In this document: in pieces, positions 23,393-34,187 of the stretch
Layout: each line of letters opens with the position of its first letter
How positions within the stretch are numbered: position 1 is the first letter of the stretch
Assembly: GCA_027972325.1 (NCBI GenBank)
Contig: JAPMOS010000011.1
Coordinates: forward strand, 436,501-500,500
DNA: 64,000 nt
Reading direction: 5' to 3'
DNA from: Paratrimastix pyriformis
Lineage: Eukaryota; Preaxostyla; Paratrimastigidae
Notes under the pieces: model-generated
What the model saw: the letters and a program-made list of their open reading frames with translations, nothing else
Databases searched by the model: none
Told to the model about the DNA's origin: nothing
Position numbers and translations under genes: made by a program

Positions 23393-24783
23393 ATGAGTTT
23401 TTCGTTTTTCAAGAAGAAGAAGAGCCCTGTTGAACTCGTCCGGGGGATTCAAGAGATTTTGCATACACTTCCTGAACGGCAACGCGATCCTCGGAACATG
23501 GAAAAGGTCTGATTCAGGCCTTATTGCCTTTTTGCCGAAGCCATCTTTGTTCTGGGCCCTTGCGGAACGCACAAGACCGTCGAGGAACTCTCCAAGCTTC
23601 TGGCGGCCACAAAAGTTGTTCTTTACGGAGACGCAGAAAATGAGGCCAACCCGGAATCGATCGCCCAGCTTGTCTCTGAAACGGTACAGAGTGACATTTT
23701 ACCCCTCCTTATCACCAATTTGGAGGTGGCAGAATTCGAGGTTTGTCCTGCGTTTCCCCCTGTATCCGCTCATTCGCCATCCAGAGCCGAAAGGACATCG
23801 CAATGATTTTCAACGCCATTTTGCGGAGGGAAGTCGGTGGTCAAAGTGTTGTACAGTATCTTTTGGTCCATCCCGAGGTGATTGAAACACTGGTGAGGAG
23901 GTCTGCTGTCATTCAATGTTCTGCGGACGAACTTGTCTTGTGTCAAGCTACGAAAACGTTCCCATTGCCCTCACTGCCGGCAACATGCTGCGTGAGCTAT
24001 TAAGTTATGAGGTTCTGGCCCGGCAGCTCCTTGAGAGCGAGTCCTTCTATAAGTTCTTCAGCTACGTTGAGATGTCCAACTTTGACGTTTCCTCCGATGC
24101 TTTCGCCACTTTCAAGGACTTACTCACTCGCCACAAAGCAATGGTTGCCGACTTTCTCGCCCGCAACTACGACCGAGTGATGAGTTCTTACGCCACCCTC
24201 CTCAACTCGCAGAACTACGTCACCCGCCGGCAGTCTATCAAGGTACGCTTTGTTTTGCGTCCGGGGGGGGGGGGGGGGGGCTTTAAAGGGGGATGTGACT
24301 GCTTGCCCTGTTGTTCATCGATCTCCCGTGGATGGGTCTTGTGGGGTGTGGCGGCAGCTGCTGGGGGAACTCCTCTTGGATCGGGCCAACTTCTCTATCA
24401 TGACGCACTACATTAGCGAACCCAATAACCTCAAATCCATGATGATGCTCCTGAGGGACCACTCCAAAAACATCCAATTTGAGGCCTTCCATGTTTTCAA
24501 GGTCCGCCATTTCTATTCTGTTCTTCTTCCTCTGATGAAATTGGGGACGGTGATGGATATGTTGATGCAGGTTTTTGTGGCCAACCCTCAAAAGCCTGCC
24601 CCCATCGTGGAAATATTGGCCAAGAACAAGGACAAGCTCATCCAGTTTCTGACCAACTTTCACAACGACAAAGGTTGTTTGTACTTGAGCTTCCATCCCG
24701 TTGGTTCTAACATTTTTTCGGCAGAGGACGAGCAGTTCAACGAAGAAAAGCAGCTTCTTCTCCGCGAGATTGCTCGCCTGTGA
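23393..24783 (+). CDS. CAB39: MO25/CAB39-like scaffold protein
   Basis: Seven exons: 23393-23506, 23576-23740, 23785-23900, 23948-24242, 24358-24501, 24571-24673, 24725-24783. They add to 996 nt, a 331-aa protein close to the roughly 340 aa of animal MO25. It starts [12 protein letters not shown], like MPFPFGKSHKSP of CAB39, and keeps the family hallmarks [73 protein letters not shown] and [11 protein letters not shown]25 is a helical-repeat scaffold that activates LKB1/STRAD and germinal-centre (STE20/MST) kinases. All phases agree, so the model is firm. Donors are GTCTG, GTTTG, GTCTG, GTACG, GTCCG and GTTGT. The intron at 24243 carries a G run of about 17. The gene is markedly less GC-rich than its neighbours. 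Confidence 0.95.
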
Positions 24784-24979
24784 TGCCGGCCCTCTGGTTT
24801 TTCCACTTCTCCGGAATTCTGTGATTGTAGCTTACGCGTCCTCCCAAAACATCTATCAATCTCTTTCCGCATATTGACTTGGTGCTTGAGTGGCGCGTTC
24901 GCTCCAAATTTTTGCTGGTTCACCCTCGGGATTCTCACACAGTTTCCGAAAATCAAAAAAAAGGGGGGGCAGCTCGGCA
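24784..24979. other. Intergenic spacer between MO25 and the DUF4485-like gene
   Basis: 196 bp, AT-richer than the coding sequence to its right. It must hold the MO25 3' UTR and the next promoter. No clear AATAAA or TATA-like element stands out. Confidence 0.5.
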
Positions 24980-26863
24980 ATGAGCGAGTTTGAGAGATGC
25001 CTCACCTCTGTTGAAGCGCACCTCTCTTCACTCACTCGTCTTCAAATTGTCCGTGTGCGGTCTTGGCTCCAGAAGCTCCGCGCCGAGCCAACTTCTGCCC
25101 ATGCCTGGAAGAAAAACCGCGACCTTTATGCCGCCGTTTTGGAAAGGATGGTGCTGGCCAAAGTATTTACGCACCCTTTTGATAAAGCTCCCCCGACGGA
25201 ACTTTTCCAGCTCTCACCGTATCTCTACCAATCTGCCATCTTTGAGGGGCTCCAGTTCCAGCCACCGAAGCGGCAGGCCTGTTGGTCAAACGAAGATTGG
25301 CCCTCACTTTCTTTCTCGAAATCAGGCTCCTCCCGGGGCACCCGGAGGAGCTGGCCCTGGCCCGCCCTCCCCTCCGCCTCGTCCTCGGCTCCGCGCGCCC
25401 CAACCCGCTATTCGCATCATTTCGCCTGCTTCCAGCCCTCGCCGCCACCGCGCACCCCCGGCCAGACCCCCCACGCCCACCTGGCCCGGAGCACGGGTCC
25501 TTCGCCCGGGGGCCGGTCCGCCTCGGCCGGTCGGTCGCCGGCCTACTCGCCCGAGGGCCCGCCCCCCCCGCACGCGGTGGTGCCCTGCCTATCGGTCTCG
25601 GTGGACCTGCCCTCGCCCGGCAGCTCCGAGGAGGCCCCCGCCCCGCCCGATGGTGGCGGCCCCTCTTGTCCTGCCCCGGGGGAGTCCGCCCCAGGCCGGC
25701 CGGCCCTCTCGACCATGGAGCGCTACCAGGCCCTCCTGGACGCCACCTTCAACCGGCGCTCCAGAATCGCCGGCCCGGCGGCCCGCGGGGCGCCCCTCTC
25801 CGGCACCACCACCATCCGCTATGCGGCCACCCCCTCGGCCGGCCCCACCCCGGGCGGCGGCGGCATCTCGCGGGCCACCAGTCGCCCCAAGGCACGCCCC
25901 TGCTCGGCCACCCCGGCCGCCCTGCGGCCCGCAGCAACCGGCGCCCCGGAACCCACCGGTTGGGCGGCCCTGGGGCCCGTTGACCCCTCGCTGCGCCTGC
26001 CCGCCCTGGTGGTCAGCCCCCCGGGCCCCGCGGCGGCGGGCCGGCACCACCCGCCCGCCCCCCCTGCCGCCCTGTCCTCGCCCCCCAACGCCGACGCCCC
26101 GCCACGGGCAGCGGGCCATCCTCGTCCCCCCGCCGCCCAGCAGCAGCAGCAGTGTGGGGCGCGCCCCTCCTCTGCATCCCGCTCTGGGTCCATGCCGCCC
26201 CGTCAGGGGGCCCCGGCTACGGTGATACCCACCTCGGCCCTCACCGCCCCTGCCCCTGCTCCCACCCCTGCCCCTGTCCCTGCCCCCGCCCCCGCTCCAT
26301 CTCGAGGCAGACCTTCTCAGCGGCAGCAGCAGCAGCAGCCCGCGGCCCCGCGGCCCGAGCCGGGCCAGCCGGCAGGCCGGACGGCGCCCATCCCCATCCC
26401 CAACAAGACCGAGGCGGCGGCCCTGTCGGGCCCCATCCCGGGATCGGCCAAGTCGCCCAACGTGCTCAGCCACATCGCCCTCCCTGCCCTGGCCTTCCCC
26501 GCCCCCTCGGGGGCCCCCGCGCCCAGCGTGGGGCCGGTCGCGACCTCGCCTGCCCAGGTCGGCCGCGAAGGCGCTGCCGCCGGGCCCCCGACGCCCCTCC
26601 GCCCCCGCCGGGTGGCCTTCGCCTCGCCCCTGGGGCCCGCCGGGGCCGCCGAGGATGTCGAGAGCCTCATGCTGAGCACCACCATGGCCCAGGCCGACCT
26701 CCTCGCAGCCCCCGCCCCCCTTCTGCCCCAGCCCCAGCCCCAGCCCCAGCCCCAGCCCCAGCCCCAGCCCCAGCCTCAGCCCCAGACACACGCCGCCCCG
26801 CCTCGGGCCGACGAGCCGTCCGCCGACCTGCAGGAGCGGGCCCGTGCCCGCCGCATCGAGCAG

Positions 26864-26900
<37 letters not shown>

Positions 26901-27611
26901 ACAATAGCCAACCGCAACCGGATGTCAAGCCCCATCCCCAACCGCAGCCCCAACCGCATCCCCAGCCCCAGCCCCAGCCTGCTCACCCTCAGGGAGCCAG
27001 GCCGCAAGGCGATGGGTCGCCCCAGGCAGCCCCTTGCAGGCTGTGCGGCTGCGTGCCCGGGGCCGCGGGTGCGGGTGGCGGTGCCGCCGCGGCCAGCGTG
27101 TGCGGAGGGTCCGCCGAGGCCGAGGAGCGCCGCCAGCTGGAGGAGAACCTCCGCCGGGCCGTCGGGGCCCTGGCCGAGATGGAGCAGTGGGGCGCGGTCT
27201 GCCGGTCCCCCATCCCCCTCTGCCAACATGCCGCACCGCCGCACCGCCGCACCGCTCCTCACCCTCCGGGCTGCGGGCTGCGGGCGGGGACAGGTCTACC
27301 AGGGCCACATGGCTCAGTGCGAGGGCCAGCTGGCCGTCGAGGCGGCCCGGGCCAACGCCCTCCAGTCCCTCGTCGAGGTCCGCCCCCCGGCCTGCCCCCC
27401 CGGCCCCCGGCCCCCGCCCCCTGCAGCTCCCACCCCCTGCAGCTCCCACCCTCGGCCCGACCGACCACTCACCGCCACTCGGCTTCGCCCCCCCCCCCCC
27501 CCCCCCGCTCCCCCGTCCCCCGCCGCCCGGCAGGAGGCCGAGGTGGGGCTCCGCAGCCAGGCGGGATGCATCGGCTTCCTCCGGGCCGCCCTGGCGGAGG
27601 CCCATCGGGCC

Positions 27612-27682
<71 letters not shown>

Positions 27683-30362
27683 TGGATCGCCCGTGGCCCC
27701 GCTCCCCTCCGCGCCTCGCCCCGAGCAGCCCGCCGCCGCCGCCGGGGCACAGCCTCCCGCTACGGCCCGGGGCAACTCTGGCCCCGACAGCAGCACCAAC
27801 AGGCTCACAGATGCTCCCCCTCCCCTCCCCGGCCCCTCTGCGAGCCCCTCGGGGGCCTCCCACGCGCGGCATCACCGGGATCGCCATCCCTCGTCGCCCC
27901 AGCACCGACCCGAGGCGGGGGCGCCCCCCGCGCCGACTGGGGCAACCCCCGAGGTGCCGCCCCCCGAAGGCGGCGAGGCGGCCAGCCCCTCCTTCGCCGA
28001 GGCGGCCGGGTCGACGGTCGTCCGCCGGAGCCTCTCCACCTCGGCCTCGCCGTTCCCCCCGGCCGGCCCCGCCGCCATCCCTTCCTCCCCCTCCTCCTCT
28101 CCGATGGCCCTCGGCGACGCCCGCGGGGCGGCCCCCACCACCGACCAACCGCAGCTGCAACGGGCATCATCCCACACCCCGGCCCCCCCGGCCCCGGCCC
28201 CGGCCCCGACGCCCAGCCCGGCCCCGGGCGCCACCAGCAACACCACCACCAGCAGCTCGCTGGACGTGCTCAACACGGCCCTGATGTGCCCCTCCCGGTC
28301 GGGGGCGCCCACGCCCACCCCGCCGCCCGTCCCGGGGGAGCCGCTCTTCCCTGGGGGCGCCCTGGCCATCCTGCCCGCCCTGACGGCCTGCCCGGGGCTG
28401 GACGCCATCGACGCGGCCCTGATGCTGCCCTTCCGGCTGGTGCCCGCAGCCCCGCCCGCCTGCCCGGAGGCGCCCCCGCCCCCGCCCCTGGCCGCCCACC
28501 AGGCCGAGGGACGCCCCATGACCGCTGCCCAGGGCGGCCCCGCGACCGCCGCGGCAGCGCCCCCTCCCGCCCCCGCTGGGTCGCCACCCACCGCACCCGG
28601 ATCCCGCACCCCAGCAGCAGCCTTCCCGCCCACAGCCGGTGCCCCTGCCCAGGTCAGTCCCCCCGCCCCCTCTGCCCCCTCCCGTCCTTGGCCCGCGCAT
28701 CCCCCCAACCATCCCGGCGCTCACCGCCCGCCCTTCCCTCTTGGCGACCGACCACCCAGTTGGCCTCCGCCGACCGTGACCGGGACCGCGGCGACCGGAC
28801 CCTCGATGACCCGCCCGCCGCCGCCCCCTCGGAGCTGGGCGGGGGCTCGCTTTATCTGGGGCTGCCCCCGCCCCGCCACCGGGTGGGCCCCCAGGGCAGC
28901 TTCGAGGAGAGCCCCATCCTGGCGGCCTCGCCCTCGCCCTCGCCCTTCTCGCCCGCCGTGGCCCCGCCGGCCCCCTCGGAGGCCCCCTCGCCCGGCCCGC
29001 CTTCTTCCCAGGGGGCTCCGCCCCGCCTCTCCGCCGGCGCCGGCGCCGGTGCGGCGGGCTCCTCGTCGGCCCCCTCGGGCCGCCCGGGGCCTGAGGGCGG
29101 GCCGCCGGTCCTGTCGACCCCGCTGCTGGACGAGTCGACCTTCCTGAACGGGTCCCTGGGGCTGCCCGAGCAGTCCACCATGTGGGTCTCGGCCGAGCTC
29201 TCCCCCGGGGCCGCCGACCGGGAGCGGCGCGACCTCGAGGCCATGGCCGCCCGCTACTGCGGCTGCGACGTGCACCTGCTCCAGCAGCGCCCCCTGGCGA
29301 CTGCCCCCGCCGCCCCCGCCCCCGTCGGGCCGGCCCCCCGTCAGGGCTGGGGCGCGGCACTCGCCCCGGGCGTCCCCGGGCCCGACGAGGCCCTCTCGCC
29401 CCCGGGCACCCCGCCCCCCGTCCCGGTGGTGCTGGACATTAGCACCCCCGAGGAGGAGGCCCTGACGGCCGCCAGGGCGCGCCGCCACCGGCCCACCTCA
29501 TCCTGGGGCAGCGGGGCCCCCCTGGAGGCGGCCCTCGAGCGGCCCCTGCAGGGACCCGAGGGCGGGCCGGTCGCCCCGGCCGAGCAGCAGGAGCCCTCGC
29601 AGGACCAGGGGTCGCCCCTCTTCTCGCCGCCCCTCCACCGCAGCTCGGCCGTGCCCTCGCGGCCCCTGATGATGGCCCCGGCGGCCAGCATCATCGCCCC
29701 GGCGGCCGTTAGCCCCCAGCCGCCGCCCGGCCCCAGCCCCAGTCCCGCCCCCAGTGGGGGCCCTCCAACTTCATCGCCACCGCCCGCCATCAGCTCGTCC
29801 CCCAGGCAGCCCGACCCCTCGCGAGGAGGCGCCGGCGCGGCCCTGGAGACGTCCGTCAGCAGCACCGCCGCAGCCACGGCGGCGCCCAGCAGCCTGGCGG
29901 CTCCCCCCGAGGCCCCCGAGGCCGCAGCGGAGGTGGAGGCCAACCTGGTCGAGGGTCCCTTCTTCGCGGCCTTCGCCCAGGGTCCCGAGGCCGCCCCCTG
30001 CAACCCCGGCCGAGGCCGAGGCCGAGGGGGTGCAGGTGGCCTACCCCGAGCCGCCCCAGCCCCAGCCCCAGCCCCAGCCCCAGCCCCAGCCCCAGCCCCA
30101 GCCCCAGCCCCAGCCCCAGCCCCAGCCCCAGCCCCAGCCCCAGCCCCAGCCCCAGTCCCAGCCCCAGTCCCAGCCCCAGTCCCAGCCCCAGTCCCAGCCC
30201 CAGCCCCAGTCCCAGCCCCAGTCCCAGCCCCAGCCTGCCGAGGGCGCGGGGGCACGGGGGCCCACCGAGGAGGCGGAGGAGGAGCTGGGCGAGGCCGTGG
30301 ACGGAGACATGCAGATCGAGCTGCAGCCCAGCCCGGGCCCCGCGCCACCCTCGCTGCTCTGA
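24980..30362 (+). CDS. Large Pro/Ala/Gln-rich protein with N-terminal DUF4485-like domain
   Basis: ATG at 24980. The first ~90 residues match the DUF4485 pattern: FERCLTSVEAHL, RVRSWLQKL, KKNRDLYAAVLERM, THPFDKAPP, ELFQLSPYL. The rest is low-complexity (poly-Pro, Pro-Gln, Gln-Gly and Ala runs) with conserved-looking islands: STMERYQALLDATFN, VESLMLSTTMAQADLL, SLDVLNTALMCPSR, GLDAIDAALMLPFR, RRDLEAMAARYCGCDVHLL. Introns: donor GTCTGC near 27196 to acceptor near 27292; GTCCGCC near 27378 to near 27532; GTCAGT near 28652 to about 28760. The last part changes frame near 30005 (C run) and then reads a GC3-rich acidic C-terminus ending PGPAPPSLL at 30362; without that change the frame stays open to 30588 with poorer codon use. 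A centrosome or cytoskeleton role is only a guess from DUF4485 context. Confidence 0.65.
27610..27680. repeat. (GGGACA)n in coding sequence (Gln-Gly run)
   Basis: About 11 copies of a hexamer encoding alternating Gln and Gly within the Pro-rich protein. Confidence 0.85.
30057..30236. repeat. (CCCCAG)n in coding sequence (Pro-Gln run)
   Basis: About 30 copies of CCCCAG with some CCCAGT variants, encoding a Pro-Gln stretch near the C-terminus of the large Pro-rich protein. A shorter similar run occurs at about 26727-26785. The shift in reading frame of this gene lies just upstream. Confidence 0.9.
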
Positions 30363-30657
30363 CCCCCGGCGCCTCTTCATTTGGCCGCCCAGGAGCACCC
30401 CTGGCGCCGCGCCCTGTATATTGTGATCGCCCTCACCCTCCCCTCCTCTTTGGCCGCTCCTCGTCTCCCCCCCGTTCGCTGCCCGCACACACCCGGTGGC
30501 CCGATCGGAAAAAAATGCGCCGCCTGCTGGGGCGGCTCTTGAAGCCATCGATGATCGAGTGGCGGATAAATAAATTAGGGGGGTGACGGAGGAGAGAAGG
30601 CTCCTGCCGGCCGGGCGAGCGGGCCGCTCGGGGGGCGGGGTGTGTGCGCGTGTGCGC
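30363..30657. terminator. Convergent 3' region between the Pro-rich gene and the membrane-protein gene
   Basis: About 295 bp separating two convergent stop codons. An AATAAA hexamer at 30569-30574 on the plus strand could serve as polyadenylation signal for the Pro-rich gene. No other structure seen. Confidence 0.35.
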
Positions 30658-31656
30658 CTAGTGGTCCTTGGGCTTGGGCTGGTCGGCGGCGGGCAGGAGG
30701 CCCTGGGCGACCTCCATCGAGACCCGGTAGAAGAGGTACTCGGAGGCCAGGATGACCCAGTGGAAGAGCACGTTGAAGGTCAGCCAGGGCGGGAAGCTGA
30801 TGTGGCTGATCTGCAGGGCGAAGGCCACGAAGACCACCAGGATGTACAGCAGGAAGTACCGGAAGGGCAGCACCCGCAGCTCGGGCGGCTGCACCGACAG
30901 GGCGCACAGGTTGGCCGGGTCGGAGAACTCGGCCGGGGTGGCGGGCCCCGCCCGCCGGGCGAAGAGGCCAAAGAGGACCGCCGTGATGCAGCCCGAGCCC
31001 ACCGAGATCAGCACCGCCACGCCGCAGTAGAGGAAGGGCGTGTCGATCCGGGACAGCAGCACGTACATGAAGAAGACAAAGACCGTGTTCACGAACCAGC
31101 GCAGGCCGCGCCGGACCCCGGGGAGTTTGTGGGGGCAGAAGACCAGCATGAAGTAGGTAGCAAAGAGATTGCACGCGTAAACGGCAGCCTGTGGGGGAGA
31201 CAGCGAGAGAGTGCCCGCCCAGTGACGGGAAGGGCGGGGAAAAAGGGTGCGGGTCCAGACCACATCAACCTTCCAGAGGTAGAAACCGAAATCTGGGGGA
31301 TCGTCGCACTGATACCAGGCATGCTTGAAAAAGCTTGGGGAGCGAGTCAGCAGAAAGTGGTGCGAAGGGGAACAGACCCAAGGACTGAGGACAGGAAGAA
31401 GCTGGCGGCAGTGTCGAAGTGAGTCGGAGAGAATGGGCGAGGCGAAAAAACCAGACAAGAACATGTGCCAGAAGGCAGAGCGATGATGTTTGGGGAGGGC
31501 TTTCCACATCCGGATCGAGAAGAAGAACATGCACAAAGCATTCAGCAGGTCCGAGCATGCGGTAGAAAATTCCTTTGGGTCCCCTCCGATGTATTTCACA
31601 ATCCCCGAGTTGGCGGCCCGATCGGAGAGTTCATACACGGTCTCCAGGAACCCCAT
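30658..31656 (-). CDS. Multi-pass membrane protein, family unknown
   Basis: Three exons: 31656-31457, 31333-31270, 31188-30658, giving about 264 aa. It starts MGFLETVYELSDRAANSG and has about six hydrophobic helices, including LLNALCMFFFSIRMW, AVYACNLFATYFMLVFC, VNTVFVFFMYVLLS, LYCGVAVLISVGSG, YFLLYILVVFVAFALQI and LTFNVLFHWVILASEYLFY, with a short charged tail ending QPKPKDH. The first intron was set at GTCTGG...CCCCAAG (31334-31456) because its donor fits the local consensus and the join continues the frame. The second is 31189-31269. Both are multiples of three, so unspliced mRNA also stays open. I do not recognise the family. Divergent from IFT70 with a 70-bp spacer. Confidence 0.7.
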   Translation of the reverse strand: MGFLETVYELSDRAANSGIVKYIGGDPKEFSTACSDLLNALCMFFFSIRMWKALPKHHRSAFWHMFLSGFFASPILSDSLRHCRQLLPVLSPWVCSPSHHFLLTRSPSFFKHAWYQCDDPPDFGFYLWKVDVVWTRTLFPRPSRHWAGTLSLSPPQAAVYACNLFATYFMLVFCPHKLPGVRRGLRWFVNTVFVFFMYVLLSRIDTPFLYCGVAVLISVGSGCITAVLFGLFARRAGPATPAEFSDPANLCALSVQPPELRVLPFRYFLLYILVVFVAFALQISHISFPPWLTFNVLFHWVILASEYLFYRVSMEVAQGLLPAADQPKPKDH

Positions 31657-31726
31657 CCCTCAAACTTGATGTGGCAAATCAAGCCCAGGTGACAGGCCCA
31701 AACGCTCCGGTTGAAACTGTTCAAAA
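31657..31726. promoter_or_regulatory. 70-bp divergent promoter region (membrane protein / IFT70)
   Basis: Only 70 bp separate the two divergent start codons, so both 5' UTRs and any shared promoter are here or overlap the first exons. It is far less GC-rich than most of the window. No known element can be named. Confidence 0.5.
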
Positions 31727-34156
31727 ATGATGAGCACGATTACCCAGATTCCCGAGGGAAACATTACAAAAACAGTATACTCTCTGATTCGTGACCGCAA
31801 ATTCGGCGAAGCAATCCGACTTCTCTCTGGTTTCCTTCAAACTTTCCCAAAAGATCGTGGCGCACTCTCTCTGCTCGGGTTCTGCCACTATCAAGTGGAA
31901 GATTTCGAATCGGCTGCCCCTATGTCTGTGGTCTTTTTGAGTTCTCTGACCCGTTCCATCGACCCGACTCCTAGTTATGAGCAATTGGCGCGGCTCTTTC
32001 CCCAGGTGGATGAGTACAAGACCTACTACGCCCAGTCCCTCTGGAAAGCCGGACAGTATCAAGATGCTGAAAAAGCTTGCAAGACGAACGATAATCCCCA
32101 ATTCAGCCACACGGTCCATATCGCCCCCCCCCCCCCCACCACCACCACCACCACCACCAGCACCCACCCACCAGCACCCACCACCCCACCAGCACCCACC
32201 ACCCTCCTCACGACTCACTCCGACCGGGCGGTGGGGTTGGACAGATGATGAAGATGCAGGGCCTGATCAAGTACGAGCAGGACGAGCTGGCCGCCTGCCA
32301 GGACATCCTCGAGGGGTGCGTGCGGGACGACCCGGACGTGATGATCACCCAGGCGGGGCTGCTCTTCAAGGAGGAGAAGTTCGACGACGCCGCCAAGAAG
32401 TTCATCGACGCCATCAACACGGTCGGCTACCAGGCCGACCTGGCCTACAACGTGGCCCTGTGCAACTACCGCCAGAAGCAGTACGCCATCGCCCTGAAGT
32501 ACATCTCGGACGTCATCGACCGGGGCATCAAGGAGCACCCCGGTCCGCCCTCGCAAACTCTGCCCTCTACCCCTCCCCCGGGGGGGCGCCACGTCAAGCT
32601 CCGCTCGGGCCTCGAAATGACCCTCCCCTCCTCATCTCCTCTCATCTCCTCCTCCTCCTCCTCCTCCTCCTCCTCCTCCCTCCCCCGCCCTTTTGTCGGT
32701 GCTGATCGTCGGCTTGGGCTGGCTGGGCTGTGCGCGTGTGGGCCCCATTGGCGGGCGCAGGAGGCTCGGAGAGCCGCTCGGTGGGAACAGCCAGACCCTG
32801 AAGGAGACGGCCCTCATCGAGGCCTTCAACCTCAAGGCCGCCATCGAGTTCGACATGCACGAGTGTCCGGCCCCTGTCCTTGCCCCTTGCCCCTTGCCCC
32901 TTGCCCCTTGCCCTTTGCCCTTGCCCTTGCCCTTGCCCCTTGCCCTTGCCCCTTGCCCTGCCCTTGCCCTTGCCCCTGCACACAGCCACCCCTTGCCCCT
33001 GCACACAGTCACCCCCTTGCCCCTGCACACAGTCACCCCCTTGCCCCTGCACACAGCCACCCCCTTGCCCCTGCCCCCTCATCCCCCTCATCCACCCACC
33101 CGCTGACCGGTTTGGGGGCCGGGCAGTCGACCGAGCCCGGGAGGCGCTGAGCGAGATGCCGCCCCGGAGCGAGGAGGAGCTTGACCCGGTGACGCTGCAC
33201 AACCAGGCCCTGATGGGCATGGAGGCCGACCCCGAGGGCGGATTCACCAAGCTCAACTACCTCCTCACCAACGTCCGCTGGCGCCCCGCCAACCCCAATG
33301 CCCCCCGCCCCCCGCCCCACGGGCAGCCGGCTCGCTCCCCCCGCCACCCTTCACACACCCGCGCGCATACCCTCACTCGTACCTGGCCTGGGCTTCTGCC
33401 GGCACAGCCGCCCTTCCCGCCCGAGACCTTCGCCAACCTGCTTGTGCTGTACTGCAAGCACGAGAACTACGACGCGGCCGGCGAGCTGATGGCCGCCAAC
33501 GGGATGCTCGTCGCCAAGCTGCCCCCCGTCCGCCCGCACAACCCGCCCCACCAACGCCCCACCAGCGCCCACGCCCCTCCCTCGCCACCATCGCCCCCAC
33601 GCCCCACCCCGCCACCGCCGGGCCGCCCCTTCTCACGTCGACCACCGGGTGGGGGGGCTGGTGACCGTGGCTGGGGGTCCGCTGGGCGGGGCGGGGCAGG
33701 AGCTGCGGGAGTTCCTCGAGGCGGTCATCGTCCAGCAGACCAGCCCCGAGGAGGCCTACCGCAAGTTCGACCTGCTCGCCACCAGGGTCCGTCCGCCCGC
33801 CCGCCCGCCCGCCCGCCCTACCTGCGCCCTCTCTGCGCCCTCTCTGCGCCCTCTCTGCGCCCTCTCTGCGCCCTCTCTGCGCCCTCTCTGCGCCCTCTCT
33901 GCGCCCTCTCTGCGCCCTCTCTGCGCCCTCTCTGCGCCCTCTCTGCGCCCTATCTGCGCCCTCTCTGCGCCCTATCTGCACCCTCTCTGCGCCCGATCTG
34001 CGCCCGATCTGCGCCCTGCTCCCCTTCCCTTGCTCCCCGCGTCCCGCCGCCATTTGGGGGATCACCATTCATCATGGGTGATGGCTGGCTGCCCTGGGGT
34101 GGTGGCGGGGTGGTGGCGGGCGGTGGGGCGGGCGGTGGGACGGGCGGTGGTGTTCG

Positions 34157-34187
<31 letters not shown>

